Source: Segatella cerevisiae
GTDB lineage: Bacteria; Bacteroidota; Bacteroidia; Bacteroidales; Bacteroidaceae
NCBI RefSeq assembly: GCF_024054555.1
Contig: NZ_JAMXLY010000003.1
Location: 56,638-120,637 of the forward strand
Direction: 5' to 3'
Length of the DNA: 64,000 bases
Position 1 is the first letter of the stretch. Every line of letters begins with the position of its first letter. The translations under genes and the position numbers were made by a program. Positions 45,759-54,952 of the stretch are shown piece after piece. The notes under the pieces are model-generated. The model saw nothing but the letters and a program-made list of their open reading frames with translations, was not told where the DNA came from and did no database searches.

Positions 45759-48700
45759 TCAGAACTTGACATTAAGATTAAAACCTATGCTCCGTGTCGT
45801 CGGATAACCGTTAAACTCTAATCCCTGTGCATTACTATTATTGATAGCGGATTCGGGATCAATATTAGGAGTATGCTTAAGGATGGTCCAAAGGTTACGA
45901 CCTACAAGAGAGAATGAAAGCCCTTTGACAAATCCCAAATGAGACAGCATCTTCTCAGGGAAAGTATACCCGAAGGAAAGTTCACGCAATTTGATAAAAT
46001 CAGCACTGTAAACGAATTCTTCTGCAATGTTCGCATCACAAATTGCACGGAAGTAATCTTGAGAAGTGACCGTTACCTTATTAGGCTTACCAGTAGATTC
46101 ATCAATTCCATTAGCCGTAATCGATCCAGCAGGATTATCCTTCGTTCTACCAGTAAGCGTCTTCTTCTGTAAGCCATAAGCATACAACTGGTAGTTAGTA
46201 CCAGAAAAGATCTTTGCGCCAAATTTAAAATCAAGCAACATGCTAAGGTTAAAACCTTTATAAGTAAAACTATTGTGCCAACCACCAGTCCACTTATAAA
46301 CTGCATTTCCAAGGACCTTCTGTTCACCTGTTTGAGGAAGACCGTTTTTCAACATCAATTGACCATCTGCATTTCTCTTATAGGTATAACCGATAATCTC
46401 TGCGTAAGGCAACCCTACTACTTGGTAGATTGTTACATTGCCAATGCCTGACTTCCCTCCGTCTACTGTTATACGGTCAGTACCAGTTCCAACAGTCAAG
46501 ACCTTACTACTATTATTTGCCAAATTCAAGGTCGTATTCCAAGAGAAGTTCTGATTACGGATTGGATAAGCATCCACCATAAATTCAAAACCACTGTTTC
46601 TCACTTTACCTACGTTCATATAAGCTGAACCAAAGCCGGAGGCAGATGAAGTTGATACCGGAAGAATATCATCCGTAGTCTTCTTATTATAATAATCCAT
46701 ATCAAAATTCAATCGATTCTGAAAGAACGAGAGGTTCATACCCACTTCAAATTCAGAAATGTGAACTGGTTTTAGATCTGCATTTGGAAAAGCATTATTA
46801 TTATTCTGAGTAGCCGTTTGAACTCCATTAACCGTATAGGCATTCAGTTTATAGTACATCAATGTTTGGTAAGCCTCTGTTCCATTAGATGCAAAAGCAT
46901 AACCTAAACGCAATTTTCCAAAGTCGAACCACTTCGGTAAAGCTTTCCTGAAGCTATCTGTAAATACCCAAGATAAAGTAGCCGAAGGATAGAAATAGCT
47001 GTCATTGTCAGGAGACAAAGTAGAAAACCAGTCATTGCGTCCTGTAAAATTCAAGAATACCTGATTTTTCCAACCCAGATCGAAAGTTCCATATAGAGAA
47101 TTGATCCGATAGCGGGTATAAGACTTGAACGGATTCTGTCCTGAAGGAGGAATATTGTTTACAGACCAAAGACCATCTATTGTAAACGGACTCCCCCCGT
47201 TTGAGGTATAGAAATATTTCGTTTCGTTATACATTTTATTTCCACCGAAAGAAGCTCCAACGCTCCAATCTCCAAACTCTTTATTAAAATTTAAGAGGAA
47301 GTTATAGTCAGTTTCATGGAAATTCTTTTCATATTCTGTCAGCCCCCCTGCAGGTTTAGAAGCAGCTCCCTTAGGCTGGACATCTCTAAACTCTATATTA
47401 TACCCATCACGTTGAACAGCTCCCTGCAAATACAACCAAGGCGTAATATCCCATTTCAATGTAAAAGACCCGGTAAGACGATTACGGCTCATATTATTGG
47501 TTTTACGATACTGTAACCAATAAGGGTTATTGAAATAGACATTGTTACCAGAAATCATTTCACTCCCATCAGTATTTGTACCCCAACCTGCTGCGGTACC
47601 CTTCATCCAACGGACGTCAAAAGAATTACCTCTGTAAAGTAATGAAGCATTCGTATTCCCATTACCATCCGAAAGACTAGAACGACCATTAGATTTATCT
47701 TCCGTATAGTTCGCCGTCAGAATAGCTGACAGACTTTTGGAGATTCGATAGGTGGTATTCGTATTAAAACCAATCTGATGAGTACCCGCATTAGGAAGGA
47801 TGCCTTTATCTTTGTTGTATGAAATACCGAGTCGATAATTGATGTCTTTATTAGAGCCGGAAAGAGCCACTGAAGTATTAGTCGTGAATCCTGTATTATA
47901 GAAATTCTTCCAATTGTCAATATAAGAATACTTATAAGTATTACCTAAGAAATTGACGGCATCACTCCCATCCATATATGCACCCCAACTGGTACTTTCA
48001 CCAGCCTTGGCAGCATTGACAGACGTAGGCTTCTGGCCCTGTAAACCCATTCCAAACTCTTTCTGCCAATCTCGGTAATCATAAATAGAATTAAAAGTAA
48101 GGTTTTCATTCAATTCCACGCTTACAGGTTGACCTTTTTGCCCGCTTTTTGTAGTAATTAAGATTGCACCATTACCACCACGAAAACCATAAAGGGCAGA
48201 TGCTGCTGCACCTTTCAGAACCTGAATACTCTCAATATCGTCAGGATTAATAGAATTCAAGCCATCGCCCATATCTATACCTCCATATTCTCCAGCAGAA
48301 CCTTGATTAGAATTGTCGAAAGGTACGCCGTCAACAACATACAGAGGCTGATTATTGCCGGAGATGGAAGAATTACCACGAATAACAACTCGGGAAGATC
48401 CCATATCTCCAGTGGCATTTCCAGCCACACTGACACCGGCAACCTTACCGGAAAGCGCATTCCCAAGATTTGGATCACGCGCCATAGTAAGAGCATTGCC
48501 ATCAACTTTAGCCGTTGCATAACCTAGAGATCGCTCCTGACGTTTAATACCCAAAGCTGTCACAACAACTTCATCAATAGCTGTAGCTTCATCCTGCAAT
48601 TTGACATTAATGCTATTTCTTCCTCCTACAGCTATACTTTGCGGTTTATTGCCAACATAAGAAAACTCCAGTGTTGCATTGGTCGGACATGAAATAGAAT

Positions 48701-48905
48701 AATTCCCATTAATGTCTGTAATTGCTCCACTTGTGTTACCCTTAACTTTTACGGTTGCCCCAATAATAGCCTCTCCACGTTGATCTGTTACAACTCCCTT
48801 GACAGTAATATCCTGTGCATGAACAATAGCGACAAGAAACATCAATAAAACTGTCACACCAATTCTAAGAAAAAAAGAATTGGAATTCTTTGTTTTGTTT
48901 GTCAT
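45759..48905 (-). CDS. SusC/RagA-like TonB-dependent transporter (between GH92 and GH29)
   Basis: Outer-membrane importer of 1048 residues. Signal peptide ends near residue 30 (LVAIVHAQ); a carboxypeptidase-regulatory-like domain follows ('VKGVVTDQRGEAIIGATVKVKG'), then plug start 'DEVVVTALGIKRQERSLGYA', 'GFRGGNGAILITTKSG', and a barrel ending 'SIGFNLNVKF'. The 'ALGIKRQERSLGYA' variant of the plug start marks a different SusC subgroup from the 'IGYGTQRK' versions at 14.3 and 55.0 kb. It leads its own two-gene operon with the SusD_2 gene; candidate -7 box at 49009-49016. Confidence 0.95.
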   Translation of the reverse strand: MTNKTKNSNSFFLRIGVTVLLMFLVAIVHAQDITVKGVVTDQRGEAIIGATVKVKGNTSGAITDINGNYSISCPTNATLEFSYVGNKPQSIAVGGRNSINVKLQDEATAIDEVVVTALGIKRQERSLGYATAKVDGNALTMARDPNLGNALSGKVAGVSVAGNATGDMGSSRVVIRGNSSISGNNQPLYVVDGVPFDNSNQGSAGEYGGIDMGDGLNSINPDDIESIQVLKGAAASALYGFRGGNGAILITTKSGQKGQPVSVELNENLTFNSIYDYRDWQKEFGMGLQGQKPTSVNAAKAGESTSWGAYMDGSDAVNFLGNTYKYSYIDNWKNFYNTGFTTNTSVALSGSNKDINYRLGISYNKDKGILPNAGTHQIGFNTNTTYRISKSLSAILTANYTEDKSNGRSSLSDGNGNTNASLLYRGNSFDVRWMKGTAAGWGTNTDGSEMISGNNVYFNNPYWLQYRKTNNMSRNRLTGSFTLKWDITPWLYLQGAVQRDGYNIEFRDVQPKGAASKPAGGLTEYEKNFHETDYNFLLNFNKEFGDWSVGASFGGNKMYNETKYFYTSNGGSPFTIDGLWSVNNIPPSGQNPFKSYTRYRINSLYGTFDLGWKNQVFLNFTGRNDWFSTLSPDNDSYFYPSATLSWVFTDSFRKALPKWFDFGKLRLGYAFASNGTEAYQTLMYYKLNAYTVNGVQTATQNNNNAFPNADLKPVHISEFEVGMNLSFFQNRLNFDMDYYNKKTTDDILPVSTSSASGFGSAYMNVGKVRNSGFEFMVDAYPIRNQNFSWNTTLNLANNSSKVLTVGTGTDRITVDGGKSGIGNVTIYQVVGLPYAEIIGYTYKRNADGQLMLKNGLPQTGEQKVLGNAVYKWTGGWHNSFTYKGFNLSMLLDFKFGAKIFSGTNYQLYAYGLQKKTLTGRTKDNPAGSITANGIDESTGKPNKVTVTSQDYFRAICDANIAEEFVYSADFIKLRELSFGYTFPEKMLSHLGFVKGLSFSLVGRNLWTILKHTPNIDPESAINNSNAQGLEFNGYPTTRSIGFNLNVKF

Positions 48906-49008
48906 TTTTATTGGACTTTTGTTAGAAATAGTTTTTAAACTTTACATTAAAACTGTTTGTAATTAATAAAACCTATTAGAGGACTACAAAAGTTAAGATT
49001 CAAATATC

Positions 49009-49016
49009 CAAAATTA
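49009..49016 (-). promoter_or_regulatory. Candidate -7 box for SusC at 45.8-48.9 kb
   Basis: The minus strand reads TAATTTTG (TAnnTTTG), about 105 nt before the SusC ATG. No good -33 TTTG at the usual spacing. Confidence 0.4.
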
Positions 49017-49259
49017 TGAATACCCTTGGTTCTTAACTAGCTAGTAATTTTCGACCCTCTAAAATATAACTCTCTTGACTGCAATATTAGTGAAATTTCT
49101 TGAATATACAAAGATTTACCCAGTAAATTAAAGGTCTATAACAAATTGTGTAAACAAATGTTAGAAAGCTAAAAATATAATCTTCTCTGTCAAAATATAG
49201 GTATACTACAATTACTAAACCTTAGTTTTAGTCAGTTTACACTGATTTTTCCAAAGAAA

Positions 49260-49308
49260 AGCACTTTCAAATTATCAGTTCCACAATAGGAAACTTATCA
49301 AAAGTGCT
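49260..49308. other. Imperfect long stem-loop
   Basis: Outer arms AGCACTTT (49260-49267) and AAAGTGCT (49301-49308) are perfect; inner arms AGTTCC (49277-49282) and GGAAACT (49289-49295) pair with one bulge. No T run follows on either strand, so its role is unclear. Confidence 0.4.
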
Positions 49309-49358
49309 ATTAAGTTAATTCAATAATTTAAAAATAAAGAATAAGTTTCACAAAAAAA

Positions 49359-49396
49359 GCAGAGAGCATATTTTTCCACTAATATATGCTCTCTGC
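49359..49396 (-). terminator. Strong terminator after GH92
   Basis: Perfect 13-bp arms GCAGAGAGCATAT (49359-49371) and ATATGCTCTCTGC (49384-49396), 12-nt loop, followed on the minus strand by seven T. Lies 61 bp past the GH92 stop and separates GH92 from the SusCD operon. Confidence 0.92.
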
Positions 49397-49456
49397 CATA
49401 ACTAAAATCCCAGTTTGTTCAATCTAAATGGATTGAAACAACTTGAGTAATTTAAA

Positions 49457-51757
49457 TTATTTATTTTTAAAATTCGAGAATGAATAGGGAACATCAGAAT
49501 CTAAGATACCTCTTTGTTTACAAGGTCCTCTACCCATATCAAAGATAAGATTGGCACCATTAGAAAGCATAGAATGGGTAACATAATTTTTCGTATAATT
49601 TATACCATTCACATTCATAGATTTCACATACCTATTCTCAGCACAATTGTCCGGAGCAAGTATATCTACAACTTTCCCATTTTGCAAATGTATTTTCACT
49701 TCTTTGAAATAAGGAGTTCCCAAGACATATTGCCCGGATCCGGGACAAACCGGATAAAAGCCAAGAGCAGAAAACACATACCAGGCAGAAGTTTGACCGT
49801 TATCTTCATCTCCACAGTAACCATCCGGATTAGCATTATACAAACGATCCATTACCTCCCGAACCCAATATTGAGTTTTCCAAGGCTCTCCAGAATAACC
49901 ATAGAGATAAATCATATGTTGTATTGGTTGATTGCCATGAGCATAATTGCCAAAATTCATAATCTGCATTTCACGAATCTCATGTATGACCTGCCCATAA
50001 TAACTATCATCAAAAATCGGGGGCAAGATAAATACTGAATCCAGCATCAGATTAAACTTGTCCTTTCCTCCCATCATATCAATTAAGTCCTTAGGGTTAT
50101 GAAACACACACCATGTATAATGCCAACTATTCCCCTCTGTAAAGGCATCTCCCCATTTAAAAGGATTGAATGGTTTTTCAAATTGACCATTCTGGAGTCG
50201 GCCACGCATCAGTTTCGTTTCAGGATCAAAAAGATTTCGATAATTCAATGCACGCTCACGATAAGGTTCCAATTCCTTTCTAGATTTTCCCAACGCTTTC
50301 CCCAATGTATAAATGCACCAATCATCATAAGCATATTCCAATGTACGTGCGGCACTCTCATTGATTTTCACATCATACGGGACGTATCCCAATTTATTAT
50401 AGTATTGATAACCAAGTCGTCCACATGAAGACACCTTTGGGTTTACAGTATTTGCATCATATTTTAAAGCTTTCCAAAGCGTTTCGATATCATACCCTCT
50501 TATTCCTGACAAATAAGCATCTGCTACAACAGAAGCAGAATTATTGCCCACCATACAATCACGATGACCGGGGCTAGCCCATTCTGGAAGATAACCACTC
50601 TCTTTATAATCATTGACTAACCCCATCTGAATCTTTTGACTCATTTGAGGATAAACAAGATTAAGTAACGGAAATAGAGCTCTGAAGGTATCCCAAAAAC
50701 CAGTATCAGTAAACATATATCCAGGTAAAACTTTTCCATTGAAAGGACTATAATGGACTATATTTCCATGTATGTCATATTCATAAAAAGAACGAGGGAA
50801 AAGCAAGCAACGATATAGACAAGAATAAAACGTCTTCAAGTGCTCCTTATTACTATCCTTCACCTCAATAGCTCCTAAAACATTATTCCAGCGCTTCCTG
50901 CCTTGGGCTGCCACTTCCTCAAGATCGTTATTTCCCAATTCTTTAAGATTGATTTCAGCTTGAGCCTCACTAATAAAAGAAGAAGCTACACGTACATTGA
51001 TCTTTTCGCCTTTTTCAGTTTTAAATCCAATAATTGCCCCAGCATGATCACTTTTCACTTCTGAAATTCCAGTATCTAATTGCCCATCTTTTACAATTGA
51101 CTTATATGTAAACGGATGATCAAATTTTAATACAAAATAGTTTTTAAAATTATCTGGTACACCACCACTATTTTTTGTCGTATAACCAACTATCTTATTT
51201 TCAGAAGGGATAATTTTAACAGATGAACCATGATCAAAAGCGTCTACAACTATAAATGATGAATCATTTTTAGGAAACGTGAAACGAAAAATAGCAGCAC
51301 GTTCCGTAGGAGCGATTTCTGTAGTAACATCATAGTCTGCTAAATAGACTTTATAATAATATGGAGTTGCTGTTTCAGCTTTATGAGAAAACCAACTAGC
51401 TCGTGCATCCTCATCGAAAATCGGTTTTCCTGTCTCAGGAAAAATAGAGAACTGCCCATAATCATTAATCCACGGGCTCGGTTGATGAGTCTGTTTAAAG
51501 CCGCGTATTTTATCAGCAGTATAGACATAAGTCCAACCATCACCCATTTTTCCAGTTTGTGGTGTCCAAAAATTCATGCCCCAAGGCAAAGCTATTGCCG
51601 GGTAAAGATTACCTGTAGAAAGAGAGCGTTTGGAAAGTGTACCTACCAAAGTCGAAACAGCATCTACAGGATCAGAAGCTGCAGCCCGTAAAGTTAAAGA
51701 TTGAAAGAACAGCAACAGGGTTGCAAGAACTGAAATAATTTTTAATTTCCTATTCAT
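49457..51757 (-). CDS. GH92 alpha-mannosidase, second copy
   Basis: Calcium-dependent exo-alpha-mannosidase of 766 residues with a Sec signal (MNRKLKIISVLATLLLFFQSLTLRAAA). Family blocks: 'TGNLYPAIALPWGMNFWTPQTG' at the sandwich start, 'WASPGHRDCMVGNNSASVVADAY' (about 395-415), 'DAFTEGNSWHYTWCVFHNPKD', 'GNQPIQHMIYLYGYSGEPWKTQYW' and 'GDEDNGQTSAWYVFSALGFYPV'. It differs from the operonic GH92 at 36.5-38.6 kb in most of these blocks (for example GDED versus GNED), so the two probably favour different linkages. Transcribed alone, between the DUF3823 gene and the SusCD operon, with a strong terminator after it. Confidence 0.94.
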   Translation of the reverse strand: MNRKLKIISVLATLLLFFQSLTLRAAASDPVDAVSTLVGTLSKRSLSTGNLYPAIALPWGMNFWTPQTGKMGDGWTYVYTADKIRGFKQTHQPSPWINDYGQFSIFPETGKPIFDEDARASWFSHKAETATPYYYKVYLADYDVTTEIAPTERAAIFRFTFPKNDSSFIVVDAFDHGSSVKIIPSENKIVGYTTKNSGGVPDNFKNYFVLKFDHPFTYKSIVKDGQLDTGISEVKSDHAGAIIGFKTEKGEKINVRVASSFISEAQAEINLKELGNNDLEEVAAQGRKRWNNVLGAIEVKDSNKEHLKTFYSCLYRCLLFPRSFYEYDIHGNIVHYSPFNGKVLPGYMFTDTGFWDTFRALFPLLNLVYPQMSQKIQMGLVNDYKESGYLPEWASPGHRDCMVGNNSASVVADAYLSGIRGYDIETLWKALKYDANTVNPKVSSCGRLGYQYYNKLGYVPYDVKINESAARTLEYAYDDWCIYTLGKALGKSRKELEPYRERALNYRNLFDPETKLMRGRLQNGQFEKPFNPFKWGDAFTEGNSWHYTWCVFHNPKDLIDMMGGKDKFNLMLDSVFILPPIFDDSYYGQVIHEIREMQIMNFGNYAHGNQPIQHMIYLYGYSGEPWKTQYWVREVMDRLYNANPDGYCGDEDNGQTSAWYVFSALGFYPVCPGSGQYVLGTPYFKEVKIHLQNGKVVDILAPDNCAENRYVKSMNVNGINYTKNYVTHSMLSNGANLIFDMGRGPCKQRGILDSDVPYSFSNFKNK

Positions 51758-51937
51758 TGTTATTTAACGATTAAATTTACTAATACCTTATAAATAACGC
51801 ACTAACCTAAGAATTAATTCTAATTTTATGTTTTTTCTATTAAAAGCTACAACTTTTTAAAAAATAATATATATACTTTTTAAAATCGCGTTTTATTCAA
51901 CCATAATATTTTATACCATCAACATTAAAGCACACAC

Positions 51938-51970
51938 GAAGGATTAGACGTGTAGTACGTCTAATCCTTC
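51938..51970 (-). terminator. Hairpin after the DUF3823 gene
   Basis: Perfect 14-bp arms GAAGGATTAGACGT (51938-51951) and ACGTCTAATCCTTC (51957-51970) with a 5-nt loop, 50 bp past the DUF3823 stop. No T run follows on the minus strand, so termination may be partial or the hairpin may protect the operon transcript's 3' end. Confidence 0.6.
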
Positions 51971-52019
51971 AATTTAAGAGGCGATGAAGCACCAGATTAC
52001 TCCAATCACTTATAAAAAA

Positions 52020-52841
52020 TCAAGGAATAATAACCTCTACCGGCTCGCTATAGTTCCAACGGCGAGTACCACTCCCCTTAGGTGTATCATAATTAATACG
52101 TGCAGCTGCTCGGATAAAGACGTGACGCCCAGACGGGATTGGCACTCCCTTTGCAGAAGTAATCTTTATAGGAGTACCAACAAGGTCATCAAATGAAGAA
52201 CCATTGTAATCAATATGATTAGACCAACGCTCATCTCGTGCACGGTAGCCCACAGTAGACGAATAACTTACAAAAAGCTGAATATCTGTAATATCAGGAT
52301 AACTATCATCATAGTTCCCCATAGGTTCTATCAAGGATTTAAATTCAGAACGGGACACCCGGCGTTCGACCTTTACTTTCGCTGTTATCACCCCATTAGA
52401 GACCGTAGGATAACCTACAAATTCCACTTTTAAAAACGGTTTAACCTTAAATATAACATTTGTTACGCCCTTCAATTCTACATTTTGCGAACCATCAGCA
52501 ATCGGTATTCCATCAGCATTTTCACGAATAATAGGAATAAACGGGCCATCTACAGTTATATTATAACGTCCCTTGAATTCTTTTGTATTCTGAAATGTGC
52601 CATTAGGCATACAGTAAAAATCCGGATTATGCTGTGCATTATCACCATAGTCTAGCTGGAGCATCCTCACTCGAATACCTTCAGACCCTTGATCTGTAAG
52701 AACAGAATCACCAGTTTCGTCATCGACTACAGCGCCTTTAATGGTTTCTTTCGGTTCATCATAATTATCCATTTCAAACATATCACATGAAACGAATAAT
52801 AGGGAAGAAAGAAAAAGAGTATATATAATATTTTTATTCAT
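52020..52841 (-). CDS. DUF3823-type lipoprotein of the mannan operon
   Basis: Lipoprotein of 273 residues with Cys19 (LLFVSC) followed by DMFEMDNYDEP, an acidic surface-export stretch. The sequence fits the DUF3823 family that follows SusD in many Bacteroidota PULs: an N-terminal regulatory-like sandwich ('IKGAVVDDETGDSVLTDQGSEGIRVRMLQ', 'PNGTFQNTKEFKGRYNI') and a C-terminal sandwich ('VEVIIP' end). Biochemical role unknown; it is likely a surface accessory or glycan-binding protein of the SusCD complex. It begins 21 bp after the SusD stop and is the last gene of the GH76 operon. Confidence 0.85.
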   Translation of the reverse strand: MNKNIIYTLFLSSLLFVSCDMFEMDNYDEPKETIKGAVVDDETGDSVLTDQGSEGIRVRMLQLDYGDNAQHNPDFYCMPNGTFQNTKEFKGRYNITVDGPFIPIIRENADGIPIADGSQNVELKGVTNVIFKVKPFLKVEFVGYPTVSNGVITAKVKVERRVSRSEFKSLIEPMGNYDDSYPDITDIQLFVSYSSTVGYRARDERWSNHIDYNGSSFDDLVGTPIKITSAKGVPIPSGRHVFIRAAARINYDTPKGSGTRRWNYSEPVEVIIP

Positions 52842-52862
52842 ATCTTTATATTAATTTGAATT

Positions 52863-54920
52863 CTATCGGTTAGGTTGCTGATCAATATACTTACTCTTAG
52901 AAACTTCATTACTTGGGATTGCAAAATAGTAATCAAGAATATTATAGTTAAACGTCTTTAGACTAATAGCTTGGAAATGAGCGTCAAAGAACCATTTCTT
53001 AGCCTGGGTAGAATAGAATGGATAAAGACCACGAAAACGGTAATTGCTATTATTACTATAACTCTTAGAATCCTTTTGATCACCCCAGAACTCATCACGT
53101 CCTTCATAATGTTGCACGCGCCAACGCCGAAGATCCCATTCTGTTTTTTGCTCCATGGCCAGCTCTTTGCGTCGCTCTTTACGTACAATATCCCGTCCTG
53201 CATTTGTATTAGAAATTGTTGAAGTAAGCAAGGTTGCACCAGCACGCTGACGAATTTGATTTACAGCATCTGTAGCTTGTCGAAGCAAATCTTTTCCGTC
53301 AGGTGAAGGACTTCCGGATAAAGACAATTCCACTGCAGACTCTGCCATATTCAAAAGTACTTCGGCATAACGCATCAATATAAAATGTTGTGATGATTTA
53401 CCTTCACCAATTGCTGCTGAAAGGTCAGGATTCAAATACTTGCGTGCCAAAAGTCCCGTCAAACTACTTTCTCCATTAGCATAGAAAGGACCATTTTCAC
53501 CTGCTGCAGTCATTGTTTTACCATCACTCAGAGGGACTATTTCCTGACTACTTCCATTACTTGGACTCAAATATAGCGTCTTAGGCTTTTGGGCATACTG
53601 AGGTAATTGCTGATAAGTTTTTTCTGCTGAATTATAAGAATAATCACTCCAAAATGGTTTAATAGGAACTTCTCCCGTATATGTCCCCATCCGAATTTCT
53701 ATTTGCTTTCCCTTAAACTGATCACCAGGGAAAATCACATAAGCGCGTAGCCTTGGCTCTGCATTTTTAAAAAAGTCCATAGGAGAATCATACATTAGAT
53801 AATTTCCCGTTGTATTTGTAGATCCATCCGTTACTCTAATAGAACCATCAGCATAACGTGGAAATCCCTCAAAGAGTTCAAGAAAATCCAGTGTTGGGCA
53901 CATGCCACTAGACAATGGTGACCTGAATATAAACGGAGAATTATAAGCATCATATCCATGTGTTGAAGTTGGATAAATGTATTTCTTTACCGCAATATTC
54001 TCAGGACTACTATCATCAAAGAACATATTAACCATATTCTCATATTGAGCCTCAGGATCATTTGCCTTCCAATTTTTTTCATACAAAGAATATTTTCCAA
54101 AATTAATTATCTCTTTAGCAGCATTATAAGCTTCTGTAAAATATTTTTTAGAATCTGCTTCCCATTTATCCGAGGCAAAACCCATCACTCTTATACCTGT
54201 TTTTTGTCCTAACCCTGTCAGATTTCCCGACACTGTTTGATTGTATTTGGCGACACAACCTGCATACAGCATCGCTTCAGACTTGAAAGCAAGAGCTATA
54301 TATTTATTAGCATAGCCATCTTTAGGACTGGTAGGTTCCAACAACTCAATCGCTTTATCATAATCAGCTAGGATTTGATTCCACGTATCCTCCTCAGAAG
54401 AACGAGGCACTTCTAGATTATCACTTTTGTCTGGATAGTCAATAACTTTTGTCACCAAGGGAACCCCACCAAAGCGCTTAGCCATGGCATAAAAAACCGT
54501 TGCTCTTACATAATAGGCTTCACCTAAATAATCGTTATACATAGCTTCGGAATAATGGTCTTTATATTTCGGCAAATTTTCAATCAAGAAGTTCGCCTCA
54601 CGCAGTTCTCTGAAAGCCATCGACCAATAAGGAGTATTTTCATTCGTAAAAGCAGCACAAATCCCATCTCGGTCAAGACATTCACCTGTTCCACTTATCC
54701 CGAAACCAACAAGCCAGCCATTAAAATCAAATCCCCTTTGCGGTAAATATTTAAAATCTTCATAGGGCATATAGCTATAAAGCCGTGATAAATAAATATC
54801 CATACCTGATTCATCAGATAACAATTGATCAGACGTAACGACATTTTTAGGTGCAACATCCAAATCTGCACAAGAAGCTGTAAAAGCTAGGATCAATAAA
54901 GATAGTATTATTTTTTTCAT
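52863..54920 (-). CDS. SusD/RagB-like lipoprotein (mannan operon)
   Basis: Outer-membrane glycan-capture lipoprotein of 685 residues, the largest SusD here. Lipid Cys17 (AFTASC) followed by ADLDVAP. Landmarks: 'IYLSRLYSYMPYEDFKYLPQRGFDFNGW', 'AYYVRATVFYAMAKRFGGVPLVTKV' (about 140-165), 'LMRYAEVLLNMAESAVELS', 'VRKERRKELAMEQKTEWDLRRWRV', and a C-terminus with 'DYYFAIPSNEVSKSKYIDQQPNR'. It follows SusC by 32 bp and precedes DUF3823. Alpha-mannan binding is inferred from the co-transcribed GH76. Confidence 0.95.
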   Translation of the reverse strand: MKKIILSLLILAFTASCADLDVAPKNVVTSDQLLSDESGMDIYLSRLYSYMPYEDFKYLPQRGFDFNGWLVGFGISGTGECLDRDGICAAFTNENTPYWSMAFRELREANFLIENLPKYKDHYSEAMYNDYLGEAYYVRATVFYAMAKRFGGVPLVTKVIDYPDKSDNLEVPRSSEEDTWNQILADYDKAIELLEPTSPKDGYANKYIALAFKSEAMLYAGCVAKYNQTVSGNLTGLGQKTGIRVMGFASDKWEADSKKYFTEAYNAAKEIINFGKYSLYEKNWKANDPEAQYENMVNMFFDDSSPENIAVKKYIYPTSTHGYDAYNSPFIFRSPLSSGMCPTLDFLELFEGFPRYADGSIRVTDGSTNTTGNYLMYDSPMDFFKNAEPRLRAYVIFPGDQFKGKQIEIRMGTYTGEVPIKPFWSDYSYNSAEKTYQQLPQYAQKPKTLYLSPSNGSSQEIVPLSDGKTMTAAGENGPFYANGESSLTGLLARKYLNPDLSAAIGEGKSSQHFILMRYAEVLLNMAESAVELSLSGSPSPDGKDLLRQATDAVNQIRQRAGATLLTSTISNTNAGRDIVRKERRKELAMEQKTEWDLRRWRVQHYEGRDEFWGDQKDSKSYSNNSNYRFRGLYPFYSTQAKKWFFDAHFQAISLKTFNYNILDYYFAIPSNEVSKSKYIDQQPNR

Positions 54921-54952
54921 ACTTTTATATATCTTATTTTTGTATGATAACT

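Larger units (their letters stand above)
48906..49456. other. 551-bp gap upstream of SusC
   Basis: Contains the GH92 terminator (49359-49396), a second imperfect stem-loop (49260-49308), and a candidate minus-strand -7 box (49009-49016). No credible gene. Confidence 0.6.

Noticed and set aside
49457..51757. Loss of a catalytic Glu in the second GH92 (NETDCMVG replaced by HRDCMVG)
   Set aside because: The Glu I align with the family acid lies in the later TEGN block, which is intact, so there is no basis for calling the enzyme inactive.
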